From positions 1 to 55,500 of the forward strand of contig JAKAVV010000018.1 in NCBI GenBank assembly GCA_021817145.1: a DNA stretch of 55,500 bases. The letters are read 5' to 3'. Shown piece by piece: positions 1 to 9,435 of the stretch (its first letter is position 1; every line of letters begins with the position of its first letter). The translations under genes and the position numbers were made by a program. Origin of the DNA: a bacterium (GTDB taxonomy: Bacteria; Vulcanimicrobiota; JABDET01). The notes below the pieces were generated by a model. The model made no database searches, was not told where the DNA came from, and saw only the letters and a list, made by a program, of their open reading frames with translations.

Positions 1-476
1 ATGAGATTAATACCATGGTTGAATTAGGAGGAGGAACAGGAGCCATTACCCATGCTCTTGTCAAAAACAAAAAAAGAAAAACGAAACTTCTTGTTTTTGA
101 ACCCGATGATCAATTCTTCCTTCTGCTTAAAAAAAAGTTCTCTGGCGACAAGAATACAACGATTTTAAAAGAAAAAGCGGAAAATTTAGATACCATTTTA
201 AAAAAATTCAATCTTCAATCCCCTGAATGCATTGTTTGCAGTCTTCCTTTTGTTTCATTGGGTAGGGAAAAAACAGATAAAATACTGAGAGAAGTAAAAA
301 AGTGCATGAATCGCGAGAGCCAATTTATTTTTTTTCAGTACACCCCGCTCATGCTCCCTTTTTTCTTAAAACAATTTGAAATCAAAAAGATCTCTTATGT
401 TCTTTTCAATGTCCCTCCTGCTCTTTTGTTTTCCTGTGTTCCTCGTGGAAAGAGAACCCTTTCAGAGAAGAGCTGA
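1..476 (+). CDS. SAM-dependent methyltransferase, 5'-truncated by window edge
   Basis: The reading frame is open from the first base, so the gene starts upstream; the ATG at position 15 is internal. Just after it lies the SAM-binding motif I (MVELGGGTGAIT), followed by an acidic residue in FEPD that would hold the SAM ribose, and later VCSLPFVSLG at the motif IV position. This arrangement resembles the phospholipid N-methyltransferase / rRNA dimethylase group of class I methyltransferases. Membrane-lipid methylation is possible but not shown. The 3' end runs about 70 bases into the convergent glycosyltransferase gene, so the two genes share a tail-to-tail overlap. The family is clear; the substrate is not. 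Confidence 0.75.
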   Translation, partial: EINTMVELGGGTGAITHALVKNKKRKTKLLVFEPDDQFFLLLKKKFSGDKNTTILKEKAENLDTILKKFNLQSPECIVCSLPFVSLGREKTDKILREVKKCMNRESQFIFFQYTPLMLPFFLKQFEIKKISYVLFNVPPALLFSCVPRGKRTLSEKS

Positions 477-1935
477 AAAGATAGAGATGGATTTGGTCCA
501 TTTTTGCCATGCTGCGCAGTTTATAAGAGAGCAGTAGTTTCTGATGACTTAAAAACCATTTAGAAATTTTCAGATGGTGATCCACAAGAGAAGCTTGACA
601 TAAAACAAGCCATACCAGCCCTCCGCTTTTTTCTTTCACTTTTACATAATTTTCTACTCCTGGGAGGCTGCTGGTTGATACTGGGATAACAAAAGTAAAC
701 CGCTTGCTTGGTTTTTCAATAATGAAATATCGCCGCTGCACTCCAATCCACCGAGTAGGAAAATAACGAACAAGATAACACCACAATGGATAAATTGACA
801 TGGGGGACTCCACAAAAACAACGTTTACATTTTTCATGTTCTTCACCATTATCTTTGCCGCTTCCCTCCAATTCTGCCTCTGAAAGGCCGGACCTGTAAG
901 AAATAAAACCCAAATTGATACATTCATAAACAGCAGCGCCCCATAAACCGGATAAGCAGTCATTCCAGGAAGACTGAAAACCCCATACACAAATAAAAGA
1001 AAAAAATACGGAGCAAATAAAACAACATAACGAAAAATAAAGATATGCCGCGGAGTAAAATAGGAAATGCAAAAAGGAACCACAAAAGGAACCCAAAAAA
1101 GCAGCAGCAAAAAAATAGCCTCTTCCCTTTTCTTCTTAAACAAAAGAATAGATCCAAAAATTAATGCCGCAAGAGAAAAAATAGAACTTAAATCAACAAG
1201 AAAATGGCGGATCATAAAATACCTCAAGTTCAAAAGCATTCCAAAATAAATGAAAGAAGCGTACCAGGTGGCTCGCGGCATATGAGTGTCAATGGCATGA
1301 AAAAACTGAAAGAAAAAGATAGGGGTCCAGAGAGAAAAAATTAACGTTAAAATTAAGGGAACCCATACCGCCTCCTTCCACCTCTTCCGAGTTAAAAGAA
1401 ATATCCACTGCGCCATGATAATAAACCCTGTATAATAATGCGTATAAAGAGAAAGAGAAGCAAACAAATAATATAAAACCCAACTCCTCTTTCCCCCCTC
1501 CTTATACGCTCTCCAAAACCAGTAAGTGGAAAGCAGAGCAAAACAAGTCGCATAAGCATACATCCGAATCTCAGTATCCACATTCAGAGATTCCATGGCG
1601 CAAGCCCAAAAAACAGCCGCTAAAATCCCCTGCTTCTCCCCTAACAACTCTTTTCCAAGAGCATAAACCACTAAACAACTCATAACACCACAAATCACAG
1701 AAGGAAATCGAAGATAAGCCGCGCTGTCCCCTCCTTTCATCCAGTAATGCAAAAATACATAAAAAATAAAGGGATGGGCATCATAAGGGATCAATTTCAT
1801 GAGAACAGGAAGAGGATGAGAAGCCATCCAAACACTAAACCCTTCATCCATCCACAAAGACTGCTTCCCCAAAAACAAAATGCGCAGCAAAAAAGCTGAC
1901 AGCCCAATTAAAAAATAGTTCCGAAATCTTTTCAT
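406..1935 (-). CDS. GT39/ArnT-like membrane glycosyltransferase, copy A
   Basis: This is a polytopic membrane protein of about 509 residues with roughly ten hydrophobic segments. Near the N-terminus is the acidic pair in WMDEGFS, in the first extracytoplasmic loop, typical of C-type (GT39/PMT/ArnT) transferases that use polyprenyl-phosphate sugars. THYYTGF and TPRHIFIFRY also match the family layout. I place the start at MKRF because the neighbouring copy starts there; an ATG eight codons upstream would overlap that neighbour. It is the last gene of a minus-strand glycan operon. Compared with copy B it is nearly the same over the first ~370 residues and diverges towards the C-terminus. The likely role is glycosylation of a cell-surface molecule; donor and acceptor are unknown. 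Confidence 0.8.
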   Translation of the reverse strand: MKRFRNYFLIGLSAFLLRILFLGKQSLWMDEGFSVWMASHPLPVLMKLIPYDAHPFIFYVFLHYWMKGGDSAAYLRFPSVICGVMSCLVVYALGKELLGEKQGILAAVFWACAMESLNVDTEIRMYAYATCFALLSTYWFWRAYKEGGKRSWVLYYLFASLSLYTHYYTGFIIMAQWIFLLTRKRWKEAVWVPLILTLIFSLWTPIFFFQFFHAIDTHMPRATWYASFIYFGMLLNLRYFMIRHFLVDLSSIFSLAALIFGSILLFKKKREEAIFLLLLFWVPFVVPFCISYFTPRHIFIFRYVVLFAPYFFLLFVYGVFSLPGMTAYPVYGALLFMNVSIWVLFLTGPAFQRQNWREAAKIMVKNMKNVNVVFVESPMSIYPLWCYLVRYFPTRWIGVQRRYFIIEKPSKRFTFVIPVSTSSLPGVENYVKVKEKSGGLVWLVLCQASLVDHHLKISKWFLSHQKLLLSYKLRSMAKMDQIHLYLFSSSLKGFSFHEEHRKTKEQEGH

Positions 1936-1948
1936 CTCAAATCGCGCT

Positions 1949-3457
1949 TTACTTTCCAAAATCCCTTGGCATCTGTTCTGGCTTCTTAGAACTCATAAGA
2001 TAAAGATAAATTATACCTATTTTTGTAATGCTTCGCAATTTATAAAAATGCAGCACTTTCTGATGACTTAAAAACCATTTTGGAACCTCTAACCGGTGAT
2101 CCACTAGATAAGGCTCGCATAGAACAAGCCATTCTCTTTTACCTGCTTTTTTCCCCAATCTTATATAATTTTTCACACCAGGCAGGGAAGCTGCAGATAC
2201 AGCGTAAACTGGAACAAAGCGTTTACTGCGCTTTTCAATAAAATAAGACAGCTGCTGCTCCCCTATCCAGCGGACAGGGAAATATTGAGAAAGATAATAC
2301 CATAAGGGATAAATAGACATATTCTGCTCCACAAAAACAACATTTACCTTTTTCATGTTCTTCTCGATAATATGAGCTGCTTCCCTCCAATTCTGCCTTT
2401 GAAACGCAGGACCTGTAAGAAATAAAATCCAAATTGATAAGTTCATAAACAACAGCGCCCCATAAATCGGATAAGCTGTCATCCCAGGAAAACTGAAAAC
2501 CCCATACACAAATAAAAGAAAAAAATAAGGAGCAAATAAAACAACATAACGAAAAATAAAAATATGCCGAGGAGTAAAATGGGAAATGCAAAAAGGAACC
2601 ACAAAAGGAACCCAAAAAAGCAGCATTAAAAAAATAGCCTCTTCCCTTTTCTTCTTAAACAAAATAACAGACCCAAAAATTAAAACCAAAATAGAAAAAA
2701 TAGAACTTGCATCAACGAAAAGATGGCCGCTCATAAAATACCCTCTGGCATTTAAAAACATTCCCAAAAAAGCAAAGGAAGCATACCAGGTGATCCGGGG
2801 CATACCTTCATCAATCGCATGAAAAAACTGCAGGAAGAACACAGGAGTCCAGGGGGAAAAAATTAAAGTCAAAATTAAGGGAACCCATACCGCCTCCCTC
2901 CACCTCTTCCGAGCTAGAAGAAAAACCCACTGCGCCATTATAATAAACCCTGTATAATAATGTGTATAAAGAGAAAGAGAAGCAAACAAATAATATAAAA
3001 ACCAATTTTTCTTCCCCCCCTGCTTATACGCTTTCCAAAACCAAAAAGTGGAAAGCAGAGCAAAGCAAGTCGCATAAGCATACATTCGAATCTCTGTATC
3101 GGCATAAAGAGATTCCATTGCGCAAGCCCAAAAAACAGCGGTTAAAACCCCTTGCTTCTCCCCTAACAACTCTTTCCCAAGAGCGTAAATTGCAAGACAG
3201 CTGATCACTCCGCAAATCACAGATGGAAATCGAAGATAAGCGGTTCCACGTCCCCATTTCATCCAATAATGCAAAAAAAGGTAAAAAATAAAGGGATGGG
3301 CATCCTGAGAAATTAATTTCATCAGTACAGGAAGCTTGTGGGAAGCCATCCAAACACTGAACCCTTCATCCATCCACAAAGACTGCTTCCCTAGAAACAA
3401 AATGCGCAGCAAAAAAGCTGACAGCCCAATCCAAAAATAGTTCCGAAATCTTTTCAT
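1949..3457 (-). CDS. GT39/ArnT-like membrane glycosyltransferase, copy B
   Basis: This 502-residue polytopic membrane protein begins MKRFRNYF and carries WMDEGFS with the catalytic-type Asp-Glu pair of lipid-phosphate-sugar-dependent transferases. It is a close tandem copy of the next gene downstream (406-1935): long stretches match at both protein and nucleotide level, which points to recent duplication. The C-terminal ~130 residues differ more (for example VDHRLEVPKWFLSHQK against VDHHLKISKWFLSHQK), suggesting the periplasmic domain is diversifying. Its ATG overlaps the stop of the upstream gene by 4 bases, so translation is probably coupled. Family assignment is firm; substrate is unknown. 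Confidence 0.82.
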   Translation of the reverse strand: MKRFRNYFWIGLSAFLLRILFLGKQSLWMDEGFSVWMASHKLPVLMKLISQDAHPFIFYLFLHYWMKWGRGTAYLRFPSVICGVISCLAIYALGKELLGEKQGVLTAVFWACAMESLYADTEIRMYAYATCFALLSTFWFWKAYKQGGKKNWFLYYLFASLSLYTHYYTGFIIMAQWVFLLARKRWREAVWVPLILTLIFSPWTPVFFLQFFHAIDEGMPRITWYASFAFLGMFLNARGYFMSGHLFVDASSIFSILVLIFGSVILFKKKREEAIFLMLLFWVPFVVPFCISHFTPRHIFIFRYVVLFAPYFFLLFVYGVFSFPGMTAYPIYGALLFMNLSIWILFLTGPAFQRQNWREAAHIIEKNMKKVNVVFVEQNMSIYPLWYYLSQYFPVRWIGEQQLSYFIEKRSKRFVPVYAVSAASLPGVKNYIRLGKKAGKREWLVLCEPYLVDHRLEVPKWFLSHQKVLHFYKLRSITKIGIIYLYLMSSKKPEQMPRDFGK

Positions 3458-4926
3458 CTCAAATTAAGCCTCTTAAAAAAGAAAACGTAAATATCACTCT
3501 CTGGGTTCAAATCGCGAATTCGATAAGAAAGGGTCTGGTGATCATGATTCGTTAAATAAGCATAAATTCTTGCCTTTGGATCAGTAACCTGATACTGGCA
3601 CATCACCAAACAAATTCTTCTTGAATCGCGAATGACTTCTTTTACAAGAGGAAGAGAACGGTCTCCTGAAACACCATACCAAGTTAAATTAGATTTTTCG
3701 GGATCCACAGGATCAACATACCTTCCTTCTTTCCATTTTATTTTCAATTCTCCAGGAAGATAATATGCCAGAGGAAACAGCGATCCGATCTGCTCAACCA
3801 AAATAATAGTCCCTGGTTTTAAAGAGTTCCGCAGTTTCTGGGCAGCCAATCTGAAATTCTGTCTCTGGTAAACAGGGCTGGTAAGATATAAACTTGAGAC
3901 AAACAAATTGATGACGAGAAAACAGGTTAAAAAAGGAAGCCATACAGCAAATGTCAATTTTGAGAATCCTTTCAAAATAGGGAAAACAAAATAAGGAAGA
4001 AACACAATAGCATATCGATCGGAAAAAATGTGTAATGGAGTGACTTTGGTTATGGTCAGCGGGAACAAAAAGGGAACACTAAACAAGAGAAAGAACAAAA
4101 GAGCTTTTTCTTTTTCATTTTTTACCCAAAACACGAATCCAATAAACCATGCCAAGAGATCAAGAGATCCTAAAATAAAAAACCACGGGCGACTCTGAAA
4201 AATATGTGTTGTCCAGAAAAGATCGGCAAGAACAGTAAAAGGGGTTATTGTGGAAACCGCTGGAAATGCCTGAGAAACTTTATGTCCAATTTGGAAAAAG
4301 AAAACAGGAAACCATGGGAGATAAGCGACTGCGATACATATCAAACCCCATGAAGCTTCTCTCCATCTTTTATTGAAAAGAAGAAAAATCCAGTGGGCGA
4401 GTAAAATAAAAGCCGTATAATAATGGGTATAGATTGAGAGAACAGCAAAAATAAAATATTTTCCCCATGACTTTAAAGATGGCTGTTTAAAAGCTTTCCA
4501 GAAGAACCATGTTGCAGCCAAAGAGAAGGTCTCAGCTGGGGCATACATCCGACACCAGGACTCGTATTTTAAAGCATAAAATGCAAGAGCCCATATTCCC
4601 CCTGTAAAATATCCCATTCCACTTCCTAAAAACTCTTCACCCATAAAATAAAGAATAAGGATGTTGACAACCCCGAAGAGAGCAAAAGGGATCCTTAAAT
4701 AAGCAGCTGAATTACCTCCCATTTCCCAAAAATGCAAAAACGTGTAAAAAAGCGGGGGATGAGCATCATAATGAAGAATATTCACAATTCGAGACAAAGA
4801 ATGAACCGCCACCCAATAGCTAAAACCTTCGTCTAGTCCAACGCTCTGCCTTCCTAAAAAGAGAAAACGAGTTCCGAAAGCAATGGAAGCAAGCAGAAAA
4901 TATTGAACGATCTTCTTCGATTTCAT
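3454..4926 (-). CDS. GT39/ArnT-like membrane glycosyltransferase, copy C (diverged)
   Basis: A third member of the tandem glycosyltransferase set, about 490 residues and polytopic. It has VGLDEGFSYWV at the position of the catalytic Asp-Glu pair, IYTHYYTAF, and TPLHIFSDRYAIVF matching the segment before the late membrane helices. It is clearly related to copies A and B but much more diverged, so it is the older paralogue. I choose the ATG at 4926 (MKSKKIVQYF) because it gives a 4-base ATGA overlap with the upstream YfhO-like gene and aligns with the other copies; a longer frame reaching 4998 would lie inside that neighbour. It probably transfers a sugar from a polyprenyl-phosphate carrier at the outer face of the inner membrane. 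Confidence 0.8.
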   Translation of the reverse strand: MKSKKIVQYFLLASIAFGTRFLFLGRQSVGLDEGFSYWVAVHSLSRIVNILHYDAHPPLFYTFLHFWEMGGNSAAYLRIPFALFGVVNILILYFMGEEFLGSGMGYFTGGIWALAFYALKYESWCRMYAPAETFSLAATWFFWKAFKQPSLKSWGKYFIFAVLSIYTHYYTAFILLAHWIFLLFNKRWREASWGLICIAVAYLPWFPVFFFQIGHKVSQAFPAVSTITPFTVLADLFWTTHIFQSRPWFFILGSLDLLAWFIGFVFWVKNEKEKALLFFLLFSVPFLFPLTITKVTPLHIFSDRYAIVFLPYFVFPILKGFSKLTFAVWLPFLTCFLVINLFVSSLYLTSPVYQRQNFRLAAQKLRNSLKPGTIILVEQIGSLFPLAYYLPGELKIKWKEGRYVDPVDPEKSNLTWYGVSGDRSLPLVKEVIRDSRRICLVMCQYQVTDPKARIYAYLTNHDHQTLSYRIRDLNPESDIYVFFFKRLNLR

Positions 4927-7694
4927 GACTTCTTTATCCACATGAAATGCGCGCCAATCCCTGCAGCACACAAAATACAGACAGCTGCGGCTATCCAAAA
5001 TAACAACTTTATGCTTAGAGGATCATATCGAAATACAAGAAGATGGGATCCGGGAGGGATCATCACACCTTGCAGCAGCCCATCTGTTCGATAAATAGAA
5101 ACTCTTTTTCCGTCAATGAAGGCTTTCCAGCCAGGATAATACTGATCTGATAAAATCACAAAGCCGGTTTTTTGAAACTCTGTTTTTGCGGCAATTCGCT
5201 CTGTGCCATATCTTGTAATAACAATCTTTCCCGATGAAAATCGAGAACGTCCAATCTGTGATAAAATTTTGGGATAAACAAAAGCTGTTCGAGCAGGATT
5301 GAATTCCAGCATAAAAAGTTTCTTTCTAAACTCTTGTAAACTTTTTACTTCTTCAAGTCTTTTTATCGAAAAAATCCGAGGAAGGGAATTGAGGTTTTTA
5401 TAAATAGAAAATCTACCTTCCTGAAATACCTTTCGATAAAGTAAAGTAGATTCTGCTGAATGGGATATGTTCCTTTTTCTCCCCAAAAAAATAGGAACAT
5501 ATTTTTTAAACCAAAGTATTTGAGGATTTTTAACTAAAATAGGAGTTTTTGAAAACGTATAAATTCTAATATAAGCTTCATTTCTATTGCTGTGTCCGAA
5601 GTACTTATTCTGTATATAGTAGAAAACAGAGAAAGTTTTAAAATGCCTTGAAACCTCCCTTGGAAAGATCCACATTACTCTCCGATGAATGTGAAAATTC
5701 TTTCCGTTTTCAGAAATATCAAGCACAAGATTTGAGGAAGGTATTTGCGGAGCCTTAACTTGAAGAGAAAAAAGATATATGCCTTCTGGATGAATTTTTA
5801 TTTTTTTACTCAACAAACTTCCCTTATTCCCTTTTGATATTAACACGTAAATGCCGCGAGTTTTGAATGCCGAATAAGATTTCCAGTCCTCTTTTAAAAC
5901 CTCTTCCTTTTTTTGATTTGCCAATGGATCGACTTTCATTTTTAGAATGGAAGTTTTCAGGATACCAGGAACCAGCAGATATTTTACATTCAATAAACTC
6001 AAAAGCAAACTGTTTTTAAGCAGAACTGGCCATTGATCCCCGTATGGCATGTATTCAATCCCTGTCAACTTGCAAAAACTTGAAGAAACTAAAGGATCAT
6101 ACCCGTTTAACAGATTGAGGCGCGCGGGAACATTAGCCAGAGGAAAAATCACGGTATTGGTGAAAGTGTGTTGTTGAACTACAGCATAACGGTTCAGCCC
6201 TGAATTAATCTTTAAAAAGTGAAAAAGCGGCAGGCGAGGAAGTTTATTTAATGTCGAAATTTTCATTCCAGTCCTGCCAATAAAAGCGGAAAAAGAAAAC
6301 GCTTCCGCAAAAACAGCTGCGCAGAGTAAAATAAGGATAAAGGTTTGCTGTCTCTGAAACCGGTACAATAAAAAAAGAATCAATAAATAAGCGCACGCGA
6401 AAAAAATCGGAACAAAAAAAGAGGGGTCGCCAAAAGAAAATTTCAATAACAGAAGAGGCTTCACTGCAAGAAGAATGAAACCCAGAATACAAATTAAAAT
6501 CAAGCCCAGTCCAACTTGAAGAAAGTTCTTCTTTCTTTCTCGATCCTCATCCATCAATTTTTGAATTCCGAATGCAAACAAAATAGCTGTGGCAAAATCG
6601 AATTCAAACCAGTTCCTGGAAGGAATCCTGAACAAACTAAAGGGTGGAATATGGAATAAAGGAATCGCCAGTGGATTATATGTTCCAAAAACGAGAAACA
6701 AAGAAAAATAAGCTGCAATTCCCCAAAAACCAACTTGAAAATTAACTTTATAATTTCGCAAGAAAATCCAGACAGAGAAAACCAGCGGTAAACTTCCCGT
6801 AAAGCCAGAATTTTCAAGCACAAAAAGGGTCGTTTTAGGGAAATGGCCTCCATACCCTCCTCCAAATGAAAAGGGGAAAACCAACATTGGCAGAGTATAA
6901 GGAGGCAGCCCTTTAGATGAAAAAAAATACTTGGATGCAATGAGATGGTAAGAGTGGAAAAGCAGCTGCGCTGTGGCAAAGAGTTGAGGAAGAGCAATCA
7001 AAACTCCAAGAATAACAGGAAGCGCGCAGAGAATCAGAAACCTGAACCTTTTCCCTTTCTCCTGATAAAATATGAAAAAAAGAGTAAACAGCCCCAAAAC
7101 AAAAGTGGTATAAACACAAATCTGAGTATGTCCTGCCAACTGCTGAACCCCTGCCGCAATCCCTGCCCAAAGGGCATCTCGAAATTTTAAATCCCTTCGA
7201 ATCTTCTCGTAAAAATACAAAAGAAGCGGCAGCCAGACCCCCGCATTCTGCATATTAATCGTTTGTTGATGCGCCATCATGAACCCGGACAACCCAAACA
7301 CCATCCCTGCTAGAAAAGCGGGAATATCGCGCAGCCCTAAAAGCCGAACATACAAATAAGTAAAAAAACCAGCGAGAGCATAATGAACAATTAAACTCCA
7401 ATTAAACCCATACGCTATATCTTTTGCAGGAAGAAAAAAGTAAAACCAGTTCAAGGGGTACAAAATTCCAGTCTGAAGGGTCCCCAAAAAAGGGAGTCCT
7501 AAAAATTCATAAGGCAGCCACCAGTGAAATCCATGATGCCAGAAACTGGTGGCATAGTACAGCTTCAATGGATAAAAATACTGCAGCGCATCCCCTGAAG
7601 CAATCAATCTTCCCTGAAGAAGGGCGCGGTAAAAACAGATACAAGAAAGAAATAAATATAAAAGAAAGATAAACGGAAGTTTTAAACGCTTCAT
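4923..7694 (-). CDS. YfhO-family large membrane protein (GT-C fold)
   Basis: This 923-residue protein has an N-terminal multi-spanning part of about 470 residues, then a long soluble, probably extracytoplasmic part, and a final hydrophobic helix before the tail. Features typical of the YfhO family are LIASGDALQYFYPLK in the first loop, the MVFGLSGFMMAHQQ segment, and near the C-terminus VILSDQYYPGWKAFIDG with a following PPGSHLLVFRYDP. The Bacillus YfhO protein takes part in lipoteichoic-acid glycosylation, and the fold is the GT-C glycosyltransferase type. It overlaps both its neighbours by 4 bases, between a methyltransferase and a GT39-like gene, which supports a shared role in surface glycan assembly. 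The exact reaction is unknown. Confidence 0.82.
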   Translation of the reverse strand: MKRLKLPFIFLLYLFLSCICFYRALLQGRLIASGDALQYFYPLKLYYATSFWHHGFHWWLPYEFLGLPFLGTLQTGILYPLNWFYFFLPAKDIAYGFNWSLIVHYALAGFFTYLYVRLLGLRDIPAFLAGMVFGLSGFMMAHQQTINMQNAGVWLPLLLYFYEKIRRDLKFRDALWAGIAAGVQQLAGHTQICVYTTFVLGLFTLFFIFYQEKGKRFRFLILCALPVILGVLIALPQLFATAQLLFHSYHLIASKYFFSSKGLPPYTLPMLVFPFSFGGGYGGHFPKTTLFVLENSGFTGSLPLVFSVWIFLRNYKVNFQVGFWGIAAYFSLFLVFGTYNPLAIPLFHIPPFSLFRIPSRNWFEFDFATAILFAFGIQKLMDEDRERKKNFLQVGLGLILICILGFILLAVKPLLLLKFSFGDPSFFVPIFFACAYLLILFLLYRFQRQQTFILILLCAAVFAEAFSFSAFIGRTGMKISTLNKLPRLPLFHFLKINSGLNRYAVVQQHTFTNTVIFPLANVPARLNLLNGYDPLVSSSFCKLTGIEYMPYGDQWPVLLKNSLLLSLLNVKYLLVPGILKTSILKMKVDPLANQKKEEVLKEDWKSYSAFKTRGIYVLISKGNKGSLLSKKIKIHPEGIYLFSLQVKAPQIPSSNLVLDISENGKNFHIHRRVMWIFPREVSRHFKTFSVFYYIQNKYFGHSNRNEAYIRIYTFSKTPILVKNPQILWFKKYVPIFLGRKRNISHSAESTLLYRKVFQEGRFSIYKNLNSLPRIFSIKRLEEVKSLQEFRKKLFMLEFNPARTAFVYPKILSQIGRSRFSSGKIVITRYGTERIAAKTEFQKTGFVILSDQYYPGWKAFIDGKRVSIYRTDGLLQGVMIPPGSHLLVFRYDPLSIKLLFWIAAAVCILCAAGIGAHFMWIKKS

Positions 7695-8413
7695 TTCTCA
7701 CACACCGAGATAAGTGAGACCCCAAAAGGGAAAGAAAATCTCCCAAGGAAAAACCGCTCGCTCCCAAAGAATTCTTTTAACATGAAATTCAAAAATTTAG
7801 GGGGCAGCCAGAGATCATCTTCTAAGCTGCTGCTCTTTTTTCTCAATAAGCGGAAAAAAAGAATGGGCAGAAACAGCGAAACATTAAAATAACTCATATA
7901 TTTTACCTTAAACCCAGCTTTCTGCGCTTTTTCTTTCAATTCTCGGAGTGTATAGCGTCTTTTATGAGAATTCGCCACATCATGGCTTGACCAGAGGAAA
8001 GAGAAGGCAGGAACTGTAATCAAAAGATACCCTTCAGGCTTAAGAAGACTGTAAAGGGTATGAAGGGCTGCTTCATCTTCATCTAGATGTTCCAATACAT
8101 CCAGAAGAGTGATGAGATGGAAAGAGTTTTCTGGAAATGGAACTGAATGAGGAAACCCCCCTTTCACAACTGAGCAGCCTTTTCCCTGAGCCAATCGAAG
8201 GGCTGTTTCATCAGCATCCATTCCAACAACATGTCCTAATTTACTCAGTAAACGGCAGTTTCCTCCTGTTCCGCATCCAGCATCTAAAATTTGAGCGGGA
8301 AATGGAATCTTTATTTTCTTCTGGATCACAGAAAAAACAATCTGCTGCCGCGACAAAAACCACCAGTGTTTATCTTCAAGCTCTGCCATTTTTTCAAAAA
8401 GAGCGGGTTTCAT
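7691..8413 (-). CDS. Class I SAM-dependent methyltransferase
   Basis: This 240-residue soluble protein has a full class I methyltransferase core: motif I ILDAGCGTGGNCRLL at about residue 40, an acidic ribose-binding residue in VGMDAD, LITLLDVLEHLDED as motif IV, and LLKPEGYLLITVPA as motif V/VI. This is the Methyltransf_11/12 pattern common in polysaccharide and quinone biosynthesis loci. A C-terminal hydrophobic stretch (YFNVSLFLPILFFRLL) suggests membrane association. It lies between a GT2 transferase and the YfhO-like gene, with a 4-base overlap to the latter, so it likely methylates a glycan or lipid-linked intermediate. The specificity is not visible. Confidence 0.85.
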   Translation of the reverse strand: MKPALFEKMAELEDKHWWFLSRQQIVFSVIQKKIKIPFPAQILDAGCGTGGNCRLLSKLGHVVGMDADETALRLAQGKGCSVVKGGFPHSVPFPENSFHLITLLDVLEHLDEDEAALHTLYSLLKPEGYLLITVPAFSFLWSSHDVANSHKRRYTLRELKEKAQKAGFKVKYMSYFNVSLFLPILFFRLLRKKSSSLEDDLWLPPKFLNFMLKEFFGSERFFLGRFSFPFGVSLISVCEK

Positions 8414-8438
8414 TTTTCCTCAAAGAGACTGGATTCCA

Positions 8439-9416
8439 TTATTTTTCGACCTGAACTTCAGGATTGTCAAATCCATAGGTTTTATGAATGACATAAAGAG
8501 GGCGCTGTTTGACTTCATCATATATCCGCCCAATATACTCTCCAAGAATTCCAAGGGTCAGCAGCTGAATACCTCCCAGGAAAAGCACAGCAGCCATTAA
8601 AGAAGCATATCCAGGAACAGCAATTCCATGGAGCAGTTTAAAGACAATGATAAATACCCCGTAAAAAAAAGCGAAAACAGACACCAGAAGACCGAGATAA
8701 GAAGCTGCTTGAAGAGGAATATAACTAAAAGAAGTAATCCCTTCTATCGCAAAATTCCATAATTTCCAGTAGTTCCACTTTGTCTTCCCCGAATAACGAG
8801 GATCTCTTTCAAAAAACACAGCGGTCTGCTTAAACCCAACCCAGGTAAAAAGCCCTTTCATAAAGCGGTGTCTTTCTCTCAGGCGTTTTAACTGCTCTAC
8901 CGCTGCGCGAGAGAGCAAACGGTAATCTCCAGCATCCTCAGGGATATCAATGTTTGTCATTTTTGCGATAAGACGATAGAAAAGGGATGCAGTCCACCGC
9001 TTCAGCCAGCTCTCTCCCATTCTTTTGGTTCGTTTAGCATAAACAACATCATATCCTGCTTTCCATTTTTCAATAAGAGAAGGGATCAATTCAGGAGGGT
9101 CCTGTAAATCCGCGTCAATCGGAATAGCTGCTTTTCCTTCTGCCAGATCAAGCCCTGCGCTCACTGCGATTTCTTTCCCGAAATTTCGAGAAAATTGAAC
9201 CACTTTAACCTTTGAATCTCTTCCACGGATTTCTAAAAGTTTTTCAAGTGAATCATCTTTACTCCCGTCATCAATAAATAAAATTTCATAAGAAACGTTT
9301 AAAGGTTTCAAAACTTTTAAAACTCTTTCATAAAAAAGATCAAGGTTCGAAGATTCATTGTAAACGGGAACAATCAAGCTTAATTGGGGGGGAAATTCAG
9401 ATTGAATGCCATTCAA
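8439..9416 (-). CDS. GT2 glycosyltransferase, DPM1/GtrB-like with two C-terminal TM helices
   Basis: This is a polyprenyl-phosphate glycosyltransferase of about 325 residues. The GT-A domain shows LIVPVYNESSNL, ILFIDDGSKDDS, IDADLQDPPE (the DxD-type metal site) and RDPRYSGKTKW. Two hydrophobic helices follow near residues 240-300, and the C-terminus has GEYIGRIYDEVKQRP, diagnostic of the GtrB/DPM1-like branch. It would make undecaprenyl-phosphate-sugar at the cytoplasmic face, the donor that the three GT39-like transferases of the same operon could use. The frame is open to 9482, but I favour the TTG at 9416: it has an AGAGGA ribosome-binding site nine bases upstream, and the added N-terminal residues overlap an Uma2 remnant and do not look like family sequence. 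Confidence 0.85.
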   Translation of the reverse strand: MNGIQSEFPPQLSLIVPVYNESSNLDLFYERVLKVLKPLNVSYEILFIDDGSKDDSLEKLLEIRGRDSKVKVVQFSRNFGKEIAVSAGLDLAEGKAAIPIDADLQDPPELIPSLIEKWKAGYDVVYAKRTKRMGESWLKRWTASLFYRLIAKMTNIDIPEDAGDYRLLSRAAVEQLKRLRERHRFMKGLFTWVGFKQTAVFFERDPRYSGKTKWNYWKLWNFAIEGITSFSYIPLQAASYLGLLVSVFAFFYGVFIIVFKLLHGIAVPGYASLMAAVLFLGGIQLLTLGILGEYIGRIYDEVKQRPLYVIHKTYGFDNPEVQVEK

Positions 9417-9435
9417 GCGAACAATTCCTCTAAAT

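Noticed and set aside
716-3353. Several minus- and plus-strand open frames inside the GT39-like genes
   Set aside because: They appear at matching places in the duplicated copies A and B because the DNA is duplicated, have no ribosome-binding sites, and lie inside clear membrane-protein genes.
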